The notes: generated from the sequence alone by a model not told the origin. DNA of 64,000 bases from Verticillium longisporum (GCA_019188255.1 JAETXT010000003.1:310001-374000); one strand, 5' to 3'; positions 33,206 through 47,558 are shown, counted from the stretch's first letter. Translations and numbers: made by a program.

Positions 33206-36200
33206 GGAGGCGTTGACTGCGTGTCAGGCGATGCAAGGCGTGATACTTTTTTGTATCGGTTTCCGAAAAGAACATACCATTTGATTTTGTGATGAACTCG
33301 GTCTTCATTCATAGACTTAGCTAGCATAGTTGTTGAAGTTGGTAACGGTCGCGCGCAACAATTTACGTGTGAGCGAAGCACATTCTGGGGTAGCAGTATT
33401 GGAAGGAAAATATTCATGTCTATGTTTTCTCATGGTTCGGACCATATAACAAGTGTTGCGTTGACTAGAACCATCCATGCCATAGGTGAGCTTGCCCTCT
33501 GTTTTTTTTTTACCCTCCTGAATGACATCGAGATTGGTTACTACGTGTGTAACTCCAGTGAGTTGGGCAACAGGAGCGAGAATGGAAACCGGTAAGGTGC
33601 TACAATGGGTTTGGCCTTGGCAGTAGCTTCGACCGAGTACGTCGCATGGCCTCCACGCCCTACATGGGGCTCTGACTCTGACCGCCTCGTCAATTGTTTC
33701 TCGCTTGCAACTCACTGCAGGATGAACGGGCGCGTGACATAGTGGCGGTCTCAGTCAGGTCTCATAGCAGACTTGCTTTTCCACTATGGTAAATGCCCGA
33801 GCAGCGTAATATAGATGGCTTTTCTGATAAGGCCCACCGCAGGCAGTGTCGAACAACACATTCTTGCTTCTTGGCATTTTCCGGACGGGTGGTTCATGGC
33901 TGGCACTCATCAGTGCCGTCCGCATACATGGTATCGTGGCGCTACTGCTGTTGGCGCTCGTCAGCCTTATGTCCATGATGTCTACCAAGGCGGAGGGGAT
34001 ATTATCCGGAGCGTTTGGGACTCGAGGCTGCACGAAGGTTTTGTTTGGCCTACATCCACATATCTTAGGCACATGATTTGAGTCAAGATGGAGAGATAGT
34101 GGCATGTACATCATGCCATTTGTTTTTCTTTTCTGTACCGGGTGCTGCTGGAATTTGGTGCGGGGTATGATGATGCTTTCTTTTGCACAGTCTTGCATCA
34201 CGAATGATTGTGTGATTTTGGTTATCCCGGAAATGTACACGGGATCTGATCGCAGTCAGAGGCTGTGACCCTTCGGTCGTCATTGCATCGACATATGCCG
34301 GTGGAAAGGCCACTCCAGGAGGCCCATTTCCCCGTGATAGAAAATCTGCGGGATGAGATATTGGATCAACTACCACCGAGAGGTCGACGGGCTGCCAACA
34401 TGGCAATCGACACGGCAACATAGTTGGAAATTCTATCGAGTTCCTGAATAAGGGTTCGCACCATTTCTATGGAGACCGTCAGGGTCGTCAGCCACTACTG
34501 ACAACAGTCTTCTGATTCACTGGCATGTTCGGGGAGGCTATCTGGTGGCACATCGTTGTTTAGAGGAGAAGTGTTATCAAACTCATGAGATTCTCAGGCA
34601 TACGACGTAGGCTACATCGGTTCCCAAAAGTCACCCCAGCCACACGACCGCACTGTAGACATGTACTGAAAGAGACTGAGAACTCTATCCACGCATAAAA
34701 GCGTCATTCATGTAAGGCTTTTATCTGCCTCTTTCCTACGAGAGCCCTGGGTTGCTTGGACACTTCCGTGATCTACCAGCCTGGCGAGAAGAAATCGAGA
34801 GACAGCCAACGCTACCGAGCAGTGACAATACAGTCCGGCACTTTACCATGTGATGAATCACGAACCCGAGACAACCAAAACCCAGTGATAGTCTGGCCGG
34901 GACTACAATGATACATGTCTCATGGATGCGTCAAATCTCACAAAGGACACAAAAAAATATGGCCATCTGAACTATGACGTATACCATTGCGCCGCAAACT
35001 TCAGTCAGAACTCTACTGAGTAGGCACTCAGTCTTGTTCAACGCCTAGACCTCGCGCGTAGTAGGCTGCGATCATGACAAAGGTACATAGCATGAGCAGG
35101 GGTGGCCAGGTATCCCAATACGGTTGCAGAATCAAGCTCGACTCGACAGAGAGGATCATCTCATTTGGGTGACCCAGGAACAGGAATCCCAGCCCCCCAC
35201 GTGAAATACGTGCCACTCAGCGACAGCATCGCCTGGCCTCCGGCATGCTTGAACCGTGCAACTAGATAGACATGCCGCGCTGCGCCAAGTATCCTGGGGT
35301 TAAGTGAGAACTGGGGGGACAGGAGGAAAGGGGGGGGAGGAGGAGGGGGGCGGCCTCCCAAGACACGCCGCGTCGCACCCCAAAGCGCTCTGCATTGCGA
35401 CGCAGCCCGCGCTCTCGTTTTCTGCGGCTTAACCCCAAAATACGTCCCATTTCCTTGCTGAGCGCCACTCGACGACGTCAAATGGCCGCTGGCCGGCCCC
35501 GCCGACCGCCTTTGCCGTCCGGGGGTTTGTCCTTCTTCGAGATGTGCAGCCAACTCCAAACGGGCAGACAAACCCATCACGGCTACGCGAAACTCTAGAT
35601 CACGCGTCAGCCCGTTGCTGTGACTTGTGAGACGGGCGAGACAGAGGTAGCACAGCGTTCAGCATCTGCGACTATGCACATTTGTGGGCGACTCATGTGA
35701 AACGACATGATGCGAGAGGTTGTTGCAAGTAGCTCGGCCAAGTGCAAGAGATAGATGAACACCGCGAGGTCACATTGATGAGTATTCAGTTTCCCAGGTG
35801 GATAAGGAGAGCCCACTTTCAACGGCGGGCGAGTCACTGTCTCATTCAGCCACCTGTCAGCGACGAAGACTGCCGACGACGACATGGGATCCACCACCTC
35901 CCGAAAGAGTACTGGCAACAGGACGCACGGAGCGCGCTCATTCTTGTCTCTTGCCCCATTCTGTGTATCGCTATGCCCGAGGTGATAGTCAGACAGACTC
36001 GAAGCGAAATAGAGTCAGCTGATACAGCCGGACCGTGTACAGTCTTCGCTGTGGTCCAACAAGCACCACCAAGCGGCCGGTGCGCTAAAAATCAAGCACT
36101 TTGCATGCAATTCTCATGCCAGATGGCGATTTCCCCTTTACCTCTAGATGGCCGGGCGTGGTCTCGAACCCGAAGGCCCTTCTTAAAAGGGGTAATAAGG

Positions 36201-38506
36201 CCTCAAAGTTCGTGTCCCGACGGTTCAATTCGCCACGGGTTTAGAATCTGACCGTAGTATCAAAAAGACAGTTCAGACTGGAGACCGGTGAAAGGCAGAT
36301 AGGGTGGCTGGGCGAGATTCGACACGAGAAGACGCACTGTCTCGCGGAGACGTCTCCGCTTTCGAGGCTGGCAGATCGAGACATGCCTGTCGACCTCTGA
36401 TGCCAGGCTCTGGGCCTTCTGTCCGTCGGAAAAGCAACTTCGTTGCGTGATCTGCGGTCTGGGATGAGCTGTTCCCTCTCCACCCCAAGAGCCTGGTGGC
36501 GTCTTGCCCCTGTTTCCCGTTGGAAAGCCGGGCTGCAGACCTTGTAGGCAGCAAGGAGTGCCTGCGAGGGAGAGCTGGCAGCATGGCCTTCGGCCCCGGC
36601 CAACTGATTGACGACGTGGATGGTTGCTAGGATGACCGTGGCCAGGGCGGGGAACCACCCGTATGGCTTCGGCGGCGTGGAGGTCCTCGGTGACATGCCC
36701 GTATTAAGCAAGCAGATCTACCGCTCTGGTACTCAGATCTGTGGCTGTCAGCTGTAGCGGTACGTCGGTACGAATGCGACACATTGAAAGTGACGATGGC
36801 TTGACAACAAGCGGCTTGGTATCTGCGTGTGGGGAGATTCAACCCAGCGAAGGACGGCACACACTTGGCTAACGCTTCCGCATCAAGGGACTGATTGTTT
36901 GGAAAACTTTGGCGATGAAAACTATTGTCATAAAGCAGTAGTCCCCGTGCCTAAACCTTTGATACGTATACCGCACAATAGACTGGCCATGGCGCCCGAG
37001 TTGAACAGAGCAACTAGAGGGCCAGTATCATTCAGGACACTGGATCTCGGCCATTGACCGGCGTCTGAATGAGGATCCTTGCCGACTTGTGTTGTCCATC
37101 ACTCGTGCCGTGCATCTGGGATTGCCACTCACCCACCTGTGCTCTGAGTGAACATGTGTGTGGACATCCACGCCTTACAAAAATTTGTCAAAATGGGTGC
37201 CTCCATCAGCAGGGACGATCGGCGCCTGATATGCCTTCCTGTTCTGATACGATGCAGAATAAGCTTGAACCCGGAGCTGTGGCCCTGTTCATCAAGCCAG
37301 TGGGCCGCAATTTTTATACGATGGTAATTTCGTCTCGGCCGTCTTATGGGTCGCTCAGAGGGCCAGAGCAGTGAGTATTGCCGATGGAGGGACTTGTGAT
37401 GTCGATATCTAACAGGGCCGACGATGCCGCGATAAGACGCACGTTTTCTACACACACACCCAACCTTGGTTCGTCAGCGTTGTATCAAAGCCTTCAAGGT
37501 TCGCTCGAGATACTCTGCTGATCTGAAGACAATGGCAATTCACAGGGCATCGAGCGCTGCTTGAGACGAAATGAGGGTTGAATCGTCGAGTTGCAGGGGT
37601 GAGGCAAGCCTCTATTCTCGGCTCAAGCACCCAAGTCGTCGCTTTCGTCGCCTTGCTGCCTTGTCACCGTCCAGGCGGATGACCCTTGCCAACTTGTCAG
37701 GATGCTTGTGGGTCATTTAATCCCTCCACTTTCCCCCTGACCTGCTTGTGGCGAAAAGGGTATCGCTTGATGCAGGCATTGGGCACCAGGGTGATGCCGC
37801 TTGGACACACGGGGTGGGGGTGTGATTAGATGCGCTGGGAGCCTTTCGTCGCTTGACCGACATTCGGGAGTTTGCCGCGCCAGGCTCACGGAATATGGTG
37901 GGGTGTTGCCTCTTGGAGAGCGATAGAGCCAATTTTTTCCCCTCCCCCCTTGCGCGTCAAAGAGTGGACGATGGGACTTCGATTGGCAGTGCGATGTTGC
38001 TTGCACGCGATCGTGGAATCTTTAGCCTCCGGATCAGCAGCACAACCGGCTTCAAATACCAGAATGGCCATGTGGATGTCCTGGAAGCCCAGGCTAGCCA
38101 GTTGGGCTGCTTCACTGAGCTTTGAATTGGTCCGGTCCTGATGATCACTTTCCCTCGAGAGACTTGCTCCGCAAAGCCGTTGTATGATAAGTGTGGCGAA
38201 CCGTGAACAAGGATGAGCTGTCTGGGTGCTAGGTGCCGTCCGTCAGATTCGATCAGGCATCGTCAACGAGAGATCTTGCGCCCACATTCCCACAGTCGAG
38301 GATACGTGTTGCAGGGTCTCCATTGAAAACCTGCAAGGAACACGCCGTCGTTCGCATTTTGGCCCTGGTTCGCGCAGGGGCTGGCGGTCGTGGGATTGAC
38401 AGCCCACCTGGCAGTCCGTTGTTCTGTGATGCAGCCACACTCTCCACCCCACGCCACATCTAGTGTTGGCCAGCTCGGAAGGGATCTCTATCATATGTGG
38501 CGGGAT

Positions 38507-38507
<1 letters not shown>

Positions 38508-38557
<50 letters not shown>
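38508..38557. repeat. T39-A11 homopolymer junction
   Basis: Thirty-nine consecutive T are followed directly by eleven A. It could be the poly(A) scar of a retroposed element on the minus strand, a slippage tract or an assembly artefact. Confidence 0.9.
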
Positions 38558-38662
38558 GTACTTAGAGGCTGTCTCGGGGCCTAACGCACAAATTGCCGAC
38601 CATCAAGAATTGATGAAATTGGGTCTTCATTCCATGTGACCCGTTGTTCCTGGGGGGAGGGC

Positions 38663-38697
38663 GAGAGAGACAGAGAGACAGAGAGACAGAGAGAGAA
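38663..38697. repeat. GAGAGACA-type purine microsatellite
   Basis: About four GAGAGACA units, then GAGAGAGAAGGA; simple low-complexity sequence in the gene desert. Confidence 0.85.
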
Positions 38698-39101
38698 GGA
38701 GGAGTGAGATAAACGGCAGGAGGCCATGTGGAAGAAGGAAGGGATCTACCGCCTTTGACCGCGCTTTCCCCCTCGTACTTCACCCAGATGGCGTTCATGA
38801 GGCAGGCACTTTTTAGATGAAATGAGAGTGCGTTGACCGAAGAAACCTGACCAGGCCAGATTCTGGGTCAAGCCACATGAGTCCATCAAGGCTCTCAAAG
38901 GAACGCTAGAAAGAAGGTGAAGGAGACCGGCCGAGTAGTGCGCTTAGCGTAAAGGGTATGGCATCTTCGAACGACACGTGAATCATTTCTTCATGAGCGT
39001 CTCTTTGTCTCAGGTGGGGACCCTCCCAGCCCGAGCTACCCGCCGTCTGAATTTACCTACATGGTAGGTATGAAGTGGGGGGATCTGGCGTCTGGAAAAT
39101 A

Positions 39102-39138
39102 CCTAGCCTTGGTCGGCATGCCTAGCCTTGGTCGGCAC
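39102..39138. repeat. 19-bp tandem duplication
   Basis: CCTAGCCTTGGTCGGCATG is followed immediately by a second copy that differs only at its end. Confidence 0.9.
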
Positions 39139-40583
39139 ATTGGGCCTCGACATGCCTTGCCTTACCACGCCTACGGACGTGCGTGCGTGCGCCGTTGACC
39201 AAAAATAGCAGATAAGGTAACCCATTGACCGACTGGGCTGGGCTGGACTGGACTGCATGTGCGGTCAAAGTCTGAACGCCACAGCAAAAGGTTAGAAGGC
39301 TAAAAGGAAGCCAAATAAGACTCAACGGGGTAGGATAGTTAGATGCCGTTTCGGAAGGCAAATCAAGAACGATGAAAGTGAAAGATAACCCACGACTTTC
39401 GACTCAAAATGAGCGCATAGTGACCAAGTCCAGATTCCTCCGACTTGAAGGACGCGCTTGTAAACACGCCACTCGTCCTATTAGCCGCGTCATACATATA
39501 CTCAATCTTACACAACACACTCTTACTTCTGCACGCCAGAGATGAGCATGCAACTTCAGATTGCAACCGAGTCGTACCTACAGCCAGCCAATATCATGCT
39601 GGGCCTTTGGGGCGAGAGAGCCCCAGCCCCCCTTTTCAGTCTCTCCATCTCTCGCTGGCCCCCCACCACACCCAGCTATGACGGACCGCTACCTCGCGAT
39701 GCCGACCTCAATCCGACCCTCGAGAAACAAGTGAGAATCGCGACTGGGTAAAGTATCGCGAACCCTAGCCAACTACTTCGTATCTCGCATTATCCACAGA
39801 TCTGAGTTGTGAGCTACCACCCTGGCTTTCTCTTTGAGCGTGCCTCAAGAGGGCTACCTAGGTAGCTTCTAGCTTGGGCACAGGCCGGTCGTGATCCTTG
39901 CTTCCCGCCCCTGGGGCCGCTGGCATGTCTCCAAGAAGCTCCCCTGGCTCCCATATCCTCTATCGCCCCCGCCCTCCACCCCCAAGCAAGTTCACCAGCC
40001 CCCCGTTCCCCATCAAATTGCCGTGTCGACAGCGGCCAACAGGCTTGTGACAAGCCCGACAGGACGGAGAGCTCCATGGACCCCAAACCTTGGAGGCTGC
40101 TTGCCGGTCTCTCACAGGGATGATGAGTCAGCTAGGTTGGTGGCAAAGGCCGCTACACACACCACTCTTGCCCCTGGACGAGACAGCCAGGACCACTCTA
40201 CCACACGTTTCTCCCCTCCCCCTCCATCACTCATTCCATGGCCTGCCATCCCTGCCTCCCGCATGGCCGGTCTCTGCATCGCATCGAGGCCCTTGCTGCC
40301 TCTGCCTCTGCCTCTGCCTTGCCTTACCTTGCCTCGCCTTACCGTGCCTTGCCTGGGTCTGCCCACCTGTCCGTCCGCATCAACACAAGCTTGCGACCGT
40401 TGCAGCACTAATCTGGGCTGGCCGATTCAAGTACCAGCAACCCCATACCGCTTCTCTTGGCCGTGTATTCTTGGGGTAGCGCATCCATGTAATGGAACCA
40501 AACAATCGCCTCAACAGATCCGTTGCAAGTGCCCGGCAAATACCCACCAGGTGTCCAGGGCTGATCTGGCAGTTGAATCCATG

Positions 40584-40715
40584 CTACGTACATGCCATGC
40601 AGCCGCGCATTGTGCATATAGAAGACAGACGCTCTTTGTCGATTGCTGGCTACGTACATGCCATGCAGCCGCGCATTGTGCATATAGAAGACAGACGCTC
40701 TTTGTCGATTGCTGG
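40584..40715. repeat. perfect 2 x 66-bp tandem duplication
   Basis: Positions 40584-40649 are repeated without any mismatch at 40650-40715. The unit starts CTACGTACATGCCATGCAGC and ends GTCGATTGCTGG. Perfect identity points to a very recent duplication, or to a collapsed or misassembled minisatellite. Confidence 0.95.
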
Positions 40716-43700
40716 TCCTGAACCGACGGGGTACCTATGAATGAGGAGTAGCCGTCGAACCGGCTGACGAGTCATTGGTAAGTATATTTGTCAGAAGCTA
40801 AGGCGTCTTGATTCGAACCTGTCCTCGGACATGCGTGCTCCGGCGTCTACATTCGACAGACAGTTCGCACCTTAGAGACGAGCAAGAGGTGCCTGCCACC
40901 TGAACGTTGATCGCCTTTTGGCATCTACTTATGCAACTGGCTCCATGGGCACCTCCGTTGCGCTGCGTGCCGATGCTGACCAACGTACCTCACACGTTGA
41001 TGGCAATAGAGAAGAGCGGCGGTCGGCCAAAGACTTTGCTGTACGAGTACCGAAACAAGTTTCCCATGTGTCCCTGATTGCGGGATGCAGTTGAGCAGTC
41101 ACGTTCCGGTACCAATAACTTCGTTGCCCAAGCCGTCCTCTCGGCCCCCCTGTCGAACTTTGAGCAACGACGACCAGGTCAGCACGTGTCCACGTGCCGC
41201 CGTGTCCATCGCAACTTCCCAGCCTCTACAGTCGTACCAGCTAGGCAGTCGAACGATCGCATGCTCGCACACTGCCCAATCACCCTGTGGCTAAGTACGT
41301 AGCTACCTAGGTTTGTTGTGCAGTTACCTGGCGACCACGTATCTTCCTTGCCAGTCCCTGCCTTGGCAAGTACATGTATGGCAGGCAGGCCGGCACACAC
41401 ACTCCTCCCAGCCCAGTCAGACAGGACCTTCACGTCAGTGTCCACAACGCTGATCTCCCCCCTGCCTGCTCGTCATAGCCCATACGCGACCTGCTCAATG
41501 CCTCAGAATCAAGGCTTTGGCGTCTCCTCCACGCGTCGTAAATGATCCGTCAATTGCCCGTCGCGCGTCCAAAACTCGACTCAGCTACCTACTTCTGGCA
41601 TCCAACTGCGTGGACGCTGAGCATCATCTGCAACGTTGAGCGCGTGAAGCAACGCAACGCAACGCAACTCACTTTCGTTGCTTGCTTCTATCCGTACGCA
41701 TCAATCGATCTTTTGTCTGCCGCCGTTTAGTCTCTGTCGCGAACGGGCCTTGAACCCCTCGAATACCTCTACAGTGAGTATCACACGTTCCCTCTCATGC
41801 TCTCTCCCTGGTTCCGCGGCCCAGCCCCCCTGAAGCTTCGTTTGAGTCAACACGCGCCACAGACGCCATCTGCTTTATGGAAAGCGTTAAGGGGAAATGT
41901 TGTTGCCGGCGGCCTAAGGAACGGTAGCCTGCCACATCTTGAAACTGCTCTCTCTGCTTCCGGTTTACCAAACGCCATGTGCCGTACATGCTGTGGCCCG
42001 AGTTGCCTCTGACGTTCTGTGTGACAGCTCGAGATCAGTACTCCTCCTCACGATATCTTATGCGCCAACTGCCCGAGAAAGGATCGCCATTGCAACCTCT
42101 TCGAGCCTGTTCCCTACCGCGCCCGCCGGCTGTCCTATCCAACAAGCAGTCGCGATTCCCTAGCCCGACCTGTCCGAACCATCATTGCGACACCCTCTAT
42201 TCTGACTCCCGATCGTACATGAAACCGACAATATCCACGCCTACAAAAACACGTTAGCCTGCACAGTCCGGCGCGTTGTGCTACAAGAAACCCGTCGCTG
42301 CGGACGCGCTTGAATCTGTTCCGTAGGAACAATCTCCGCCTGGTACTTCCGTCACCACATAAAGCACGTTGACCTTTTGTCCACCCGAGGTGGCTCCCAT
42401 CGCACAGCGCGTATCGGGCCCAATCAACTGCAACGCCCAAACTGTAGTCTGGCGTGTGGCAACAGTCTGCCTGCTGATTTACGGTCGTTGCGATGACATT
42501 TGTGCCAGTCGGGAAGCAATACTCGAGCGACCGATAAAAAGACCTATCAGGTCGCGTCGACCTTGCGACTCCATCCTTCGTCGTTCAAGCTGACGGATAA
42601 CCAAGATCTTGGGCGCGTCCATCTCGCGAACCCCGGCCTGGCCCAGTCCCCCTGCTCAGCTTTCTGTCTGGTCTGGCTCGTGAGGTACGCTCCACGTCAG
42701 GTACGCTCCAGGTAAGGTACTCCCAGTCTGCCCGCTAAGAAAAAAAAGCCAGCAAGGATGTTCCCGCCTAACGACCGGGGTCCGTGCTAACGTTTGGCCA
42801 GAGCGTCCTTTTTGACAGGCAACGGTTCCATCGCAAGACTGGGTAGCTTCGCCCACCCGGCCGTCTGATCACAGTTCGGCACCAACCCGACAGTTAGTTG
42901 GTCCTTTGCTCTTCTAGCCTTCGAAGCCTTCCAGTTAGGTAGGCTACGAGCTGTCGCTGTGCGACCTGTGCGACCTGTGCATATTCTGCTATTCGTTAGC
43001 GGAACACACAAACTACGCTGTCCCAGACCAAGGTACGTCACAATACGCCTTTTCATCGTTCTCCGGCCTGTACCTCAGAATCCGCAAAAAAAAAAAATCG
43101 TCCCTCTTCTCGGAGCAGCGTGTCCTGGACGGCCTCTCTTGTTCGGAGAGACTCCTGATTCCCTCATCCTGCCCGTCCTCGTCTGCGTCGACCCCCCCCC
43201 TGGTATGACTCCGAGCTTCTCATTTACCCGGGATGCTGTCCACATTTCCCCTAGTGCACCTGGGAATTTGGCAGAGGATGCACGTCCGCGGCATCACACA
43301 CCACTGCTACTACGTCGCCCACACCCACCCCTCCTCGCCCGTCCCATCGACGCCCCCAGCTGCAGCCCGTCACATCCCAGCTCCTCCTTAATAAAAATGT
43401 GCCGAGTGGCCTCTGGATGGGCTCCTTACACTCGGGATTTTGGGTTATCATTGTCCCATTCTCTTTTCCGTGGCTCGTGGCTCGGTCGCTCATCCCATCA
43501 CTCCCCTTTCCCTACTCCTGTAAATACCCGCCGACTTCTTTTCCCTGGGTCAACCCCCTTCCCCTTCCCTTCTCTCATTCGGTCCTCTTTCATCCTCGTC
43601 ATAACCAACTCGCTGCCGGCTAGCGGTCTGACAGGCTTCCTCCCGCTCTGCAGTCCCCGTCCGCCCCCTCTGTCTCTGAACCGCCCAGCATTGCCACCAC

Positions 43701-46700
43701 AACTTGTGCGTACCACCTCAGCATACCCTTGCACAAACCCCTACACATCCAGGCCTGCACTCCATGTCCAGTCGCTTCCACCCCGTCCCCCAGGCTCCAG
43801 GGAGTGCACTCGTTCTGCTTGGATACATTCTGCAGGGACTAACTCGTGACAGCACCACATCAACCCCTCCCCTAGACGCTGCACAAGCCATCTGCAGTGT
43901 GCAGACAAGCCCAGGCACCCGCGCTGTCCCCCGTGCAGTCAACCACGCCCATCTATCTGACCCCCCCTTGCCCATAAGAACTTGAGGCTCAGGGACTGGC
44001 ACGGATTCCCGAACCGACCATTTGGATAACTTTGCGCTACCATAACCATCCCGACCTGCTGTCGACCCAGGGACGTGGCTCAACGGACACCGTGTGCAAG
44101 ACAACATTCAACCACGCAACTTTCTTAGCTCCAGAAAGGGGCCTGACAGCCACTACTCCTGCCACAACGAGCCTTTCCACCAGGAGCACCGCTTGCGCCT
44201 TGGCCGGTAACCGTCAACGACGCCATCGAATTCTGTTCACTTGGAAGGGTACGTATGGACTACACGCCACGCCATTCTCCTAATTCATCCCCCGCTGTGC
44301 ATGAACGAATTTCGCGACCGAATCTCCGCTAGCACCGAGATGGGCCTCGCGAGTGGTGCACTGTCCACAGCGCTCGCACCATTTCTTTGTTGCTTGTATC
44401 TCATCTGCCCGCTCACCCAGTTCGACTCCGGGAGAGGAACGGCGATTGGTGCATCCAATCTCCGCTACTCACACCGGCTCAGACTTGAGTCGCGTCAGTC
44501 GCGGGTGCATGACCTTCGTGCAATCTATTTACTTCTCTGTGGATATGAACCTTTCGCTAACTTGGGTTTAGAGTGATATCGTGCTTTCAAAGCAAGAAGC
44601 AGTAGCGAAGCGCGCTAAATCATTGATTACGACGTCTGAGCAGTGAGTTTACCCGACTCGGATGTCCTTTGACTGCCTGTACCACCATGCACGTCCCGTT
44701 TCGGCCAGTCTGTTTAGACGATTTGAAAGAGCTCCCTGCACCATGAATAGCCTCAGCGGGTTCATGGTCTTGTTTGGTTGAGATATCGTGGATATCAGGC
44801 CATGAACGGACGGACTGCATCGAACATCCCCGTTGTTGTGACACCCTGTTGGGGCATCGAGCTGCCATTACTGCCTGTCAGGGGTCAAGGTTCGAGAGTA
44901 ACGGATGACAGACGCTAACAGGTGTGCAGGGGAAGCTCTCACGACTCGTTCGCTAAGAACTCGAACTCATGACCATCGCAGCAATGGCTCATCAACAACG
45001 CCAGGCCTCGGGCCACTTCAAACACGAACAAGCTGACCCGGTATGTTGAACTCTCTGTTCATTTCCATGCTCCTCCTCGCAAGCTTCCTGTCCTCCACTG
45101 CATTACTATCCATTTTTCCTTTGGTCAAGTCCAATTTTTACGACTCATGTGCGCCGCCGTCGGATACCTCTCCACGGCTCACGTCACCCATCCACTTGGC
45201 CTGCATGCAAAGAAAGGCACGGCCATCGTGACGGGACGCGATTCGGCGTGTCCGTCAAATGGATGTGTTGCGACACGCTCGTGGTACTGATCGAGTTGAC
45301 GCGCCGGCACTGCGTGTCAACTTTGGTTTCGGACACATCCATGCGCGACAGCCGTGGAGTCATGGGCGCGCCGTTGGCTTGGTTTTCCTTTGGTTCCAGA
45401 AGATCACGGAGACGACCCTGTCGCAAGGTCGACCAGGTCAGGACTCGAGGGTGGGAGATTGACAGGGTAGTCCCGTTTCATAAAAGAGTGGGCCTGCGGC
45501 AAGCCAGGATGCTCCCAAGCCACCGCCCACCCTCTTCCCTCGCTGCTCTCTCACATGGGCTGCGGGTCAGCATCCTGCCTGTCTACCTCACCACACCACA
45601 TCGATATGCTGCCCCCCCCCCCTCTTATGAATTCCTCCAATTACCCCAAACACCTTTTTCTTGTCGAGGCAAGGTGCCCGACATGGTGCGCTTGTTGGTC
45701 AAGCAGACTCAGATGTCGATATTAGTTGTCGACGGGACCACAAAGCTGCGACTGGTATTGAAGGAGCGCTTTATGTGCCTTCATCCTTCACGTCATATTG
45801 GGCTGAGAGGGCCGTGACCTCTTACACTCGATGGCCGAGCTAGGGCTCAGACGACCAAAGAGCCGGCAAGTCGACGGGAAGTCGATTCGATTTGATATAT
45901 CTTGGCAGCATGCCCTGATGCTGGCAAGTGGATAGCAAATCTCGCATGTCCCCGGCGCATCCGCCTCGGGGGGGGACCGCCCGCCTGAAATGGCCCAATC
46001 GATGCGGCCGTGTCGAGGACCACCCCTGGGTCTCCGCCCCTCGATGGCCATTGGTTCGAACCCCCCCCCCCTGCCTAGCCTTTGCCCTCCTCAGTCTTCG
46101 TCATTCTTTGCGCTGGCGCTCTCGCTGGTGCTATTGATTCAGATTTGGACATGAGCCTATGGTGTCTCGGTACAAGCAGTGTCGTCCCGCCACTCACCAG
46201 TGGGGGGCTGGCGGGGCTCCCACGATGGCGTGCGTCGCGCTGTACGCTGCTTTGTTACCGGCGGGGGAGACTGCTACATGGGCACACGGCCAGCCAGGCA
46301 CCCGAGATGCTGGCAGTCGATGGCAGGGAGACACGGCAACCCTTTTCGCCAGAGTGGACAGCCAATCCCAAGCGGCTGGTTGGGGCGGCATAGCGTATGG
46401 GCCACACAGGGCGCGGGATCACGGGTGTTACCTGGCGAGGCGCGACAAGCATGATGAGCCAAGGCCGAGCAAGTCAGTGAGCCCGGCACGGCATGGCATG
46501 GCATCCTTTCAGAAATGCGTGTCCCCCCACCCGCTCTGGCGCGAGTGCACCAGAGGGCCACACCGCCTATGGCGGTCGCCGGCGCTAGAAGGACCAGGGG
46601 AATTGGAGGGGCGAGGGCGACGAGCTCGGGAGACAGCAATGGCGGTGGGTGGCTTGACGAAAGCTACGTACCAAAGTTCGGTTACCTCGCGCCTTGTCTC

Positions 46701-46704
46701 GCTT

Positions 46705-46773
46705 CGCCCCTTGGCCAGGTGGACGCTCGCCCCTTGGCCAGGTGGACGCTCGCCCCTTGGCCAGGTGGACGCT
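46705..46773. repeat. 3 x 23-bp tandem minisatellite
   Basis: Three identical consecutive 23-bp units beginning CGCCCCTTGGCCAGG are followed by a partial fourth (CGCCCCCTGACC). Confidence 0.95.
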
Positions 46774-47128
46774 CGCCCCCTGACCTGATCCCGTGGGCCG
46801 GGCTACGAAAATGAGGCCGGTATCATCCTGGTCCGCTGACTAGTGCCGGTCTCTGATTGCCTTATTGGGCAGCTGCTCCTGGCCGGCCCTCCAAGTGGAT
46901 GCCGCCATTGGCCACTTAATCTGAAATGCAGACGACCCCTGTCACGTTTCTTCCATGCGCTGTCCTACCCAACGCCTGTCTTGCACCCCTGCACTTTCCC
47001 ACATCTCCACTCCAATTCCCCCCTACCTTGTCCGTCCCCCCCCTGTGACCCCTGCTACCCAACGGTCTGCTCCTGCCTTACCGTCCGACCGCTCTGCCAC
47101 TTGCGCCTGCCCTTGTGCTGGCGGCCGT

Positions 47129-47151
47129 AGCACACACACACACACACGCAC
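47129..47151. repeat. CA microsatellite
   Basis: (CA)n run interrupted once by CG, in the presumed leader/promoter of the 48320 gene. Confidence 0.85.
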
Positions 47152-47532
47152 ACATGCCGCTGCTGGTCACACCCCTCCCCCCCCTTTTCGCCCTCGACGC
47201 CTGCGTTATGCCTGCGCTCCTGCGCTGGGCCCTGCCTCCACTGTTGGCTCTGCTCACTGCTCTCTGCGCGCCTGGTCGCTGCTCTGCCCATCCACTATTA
47301 TACACGCCTCCCCAGGCACCTTTTCCCCCCTGCCCCAGCCTGTCGAACCCCTTCAACCATCCATTCATTCCATCCACTCTTGTCAAATCGTGCCCAGAGA
47401 AGCCCATCTGGTTTACTTTTTTTTTTCTATCACATTCGTTGCTCTGCACCGAGGAAGAAAAGGAAAGCGTCTAGAAGCAGCAGAGTGTCGGCGCGCCAGC
47501 ATCACACTCTTCATCCAAGCTTTTTCCCTCTT

Positions 47533-47558
47533 TCTCTCTCTCTCTCTCTCTCTCTCCA
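47533..47558. repeat. (TC)13 microsatellite
   Basis: Thirteen TC units in a pyrimidine-rich tract about 760 bp upstream of the ATG at 48320; such CT tracts are common just around fungal transcription starts. Confidence 0.9.

Noticed and set aside
33755..34240. 161-residue minus-strand frame
   Set aside because: No domain, mixed codon use, and lies just after the disordered-protein gene; probably chance.
36136..36240. tRNA-like GGTTCGA/GGTTCAA words on both strands
   Set aside because: The T-arm stems do not pair and no A box or acceptor stem of proper spacing is found.
40801..40860. Possible minus-strand tRNA (GGTTCGAATC word)
   Set aside because: The five-base T stem has mismatches and no cloverleaf can be drawn.
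42959..43849. 296-residue plus-strand frame in the desert
   Set aside because: Pro/Ser-rich translation of pyrimidine-rich DNA with an A-run read as KKK; no coding codon bias.
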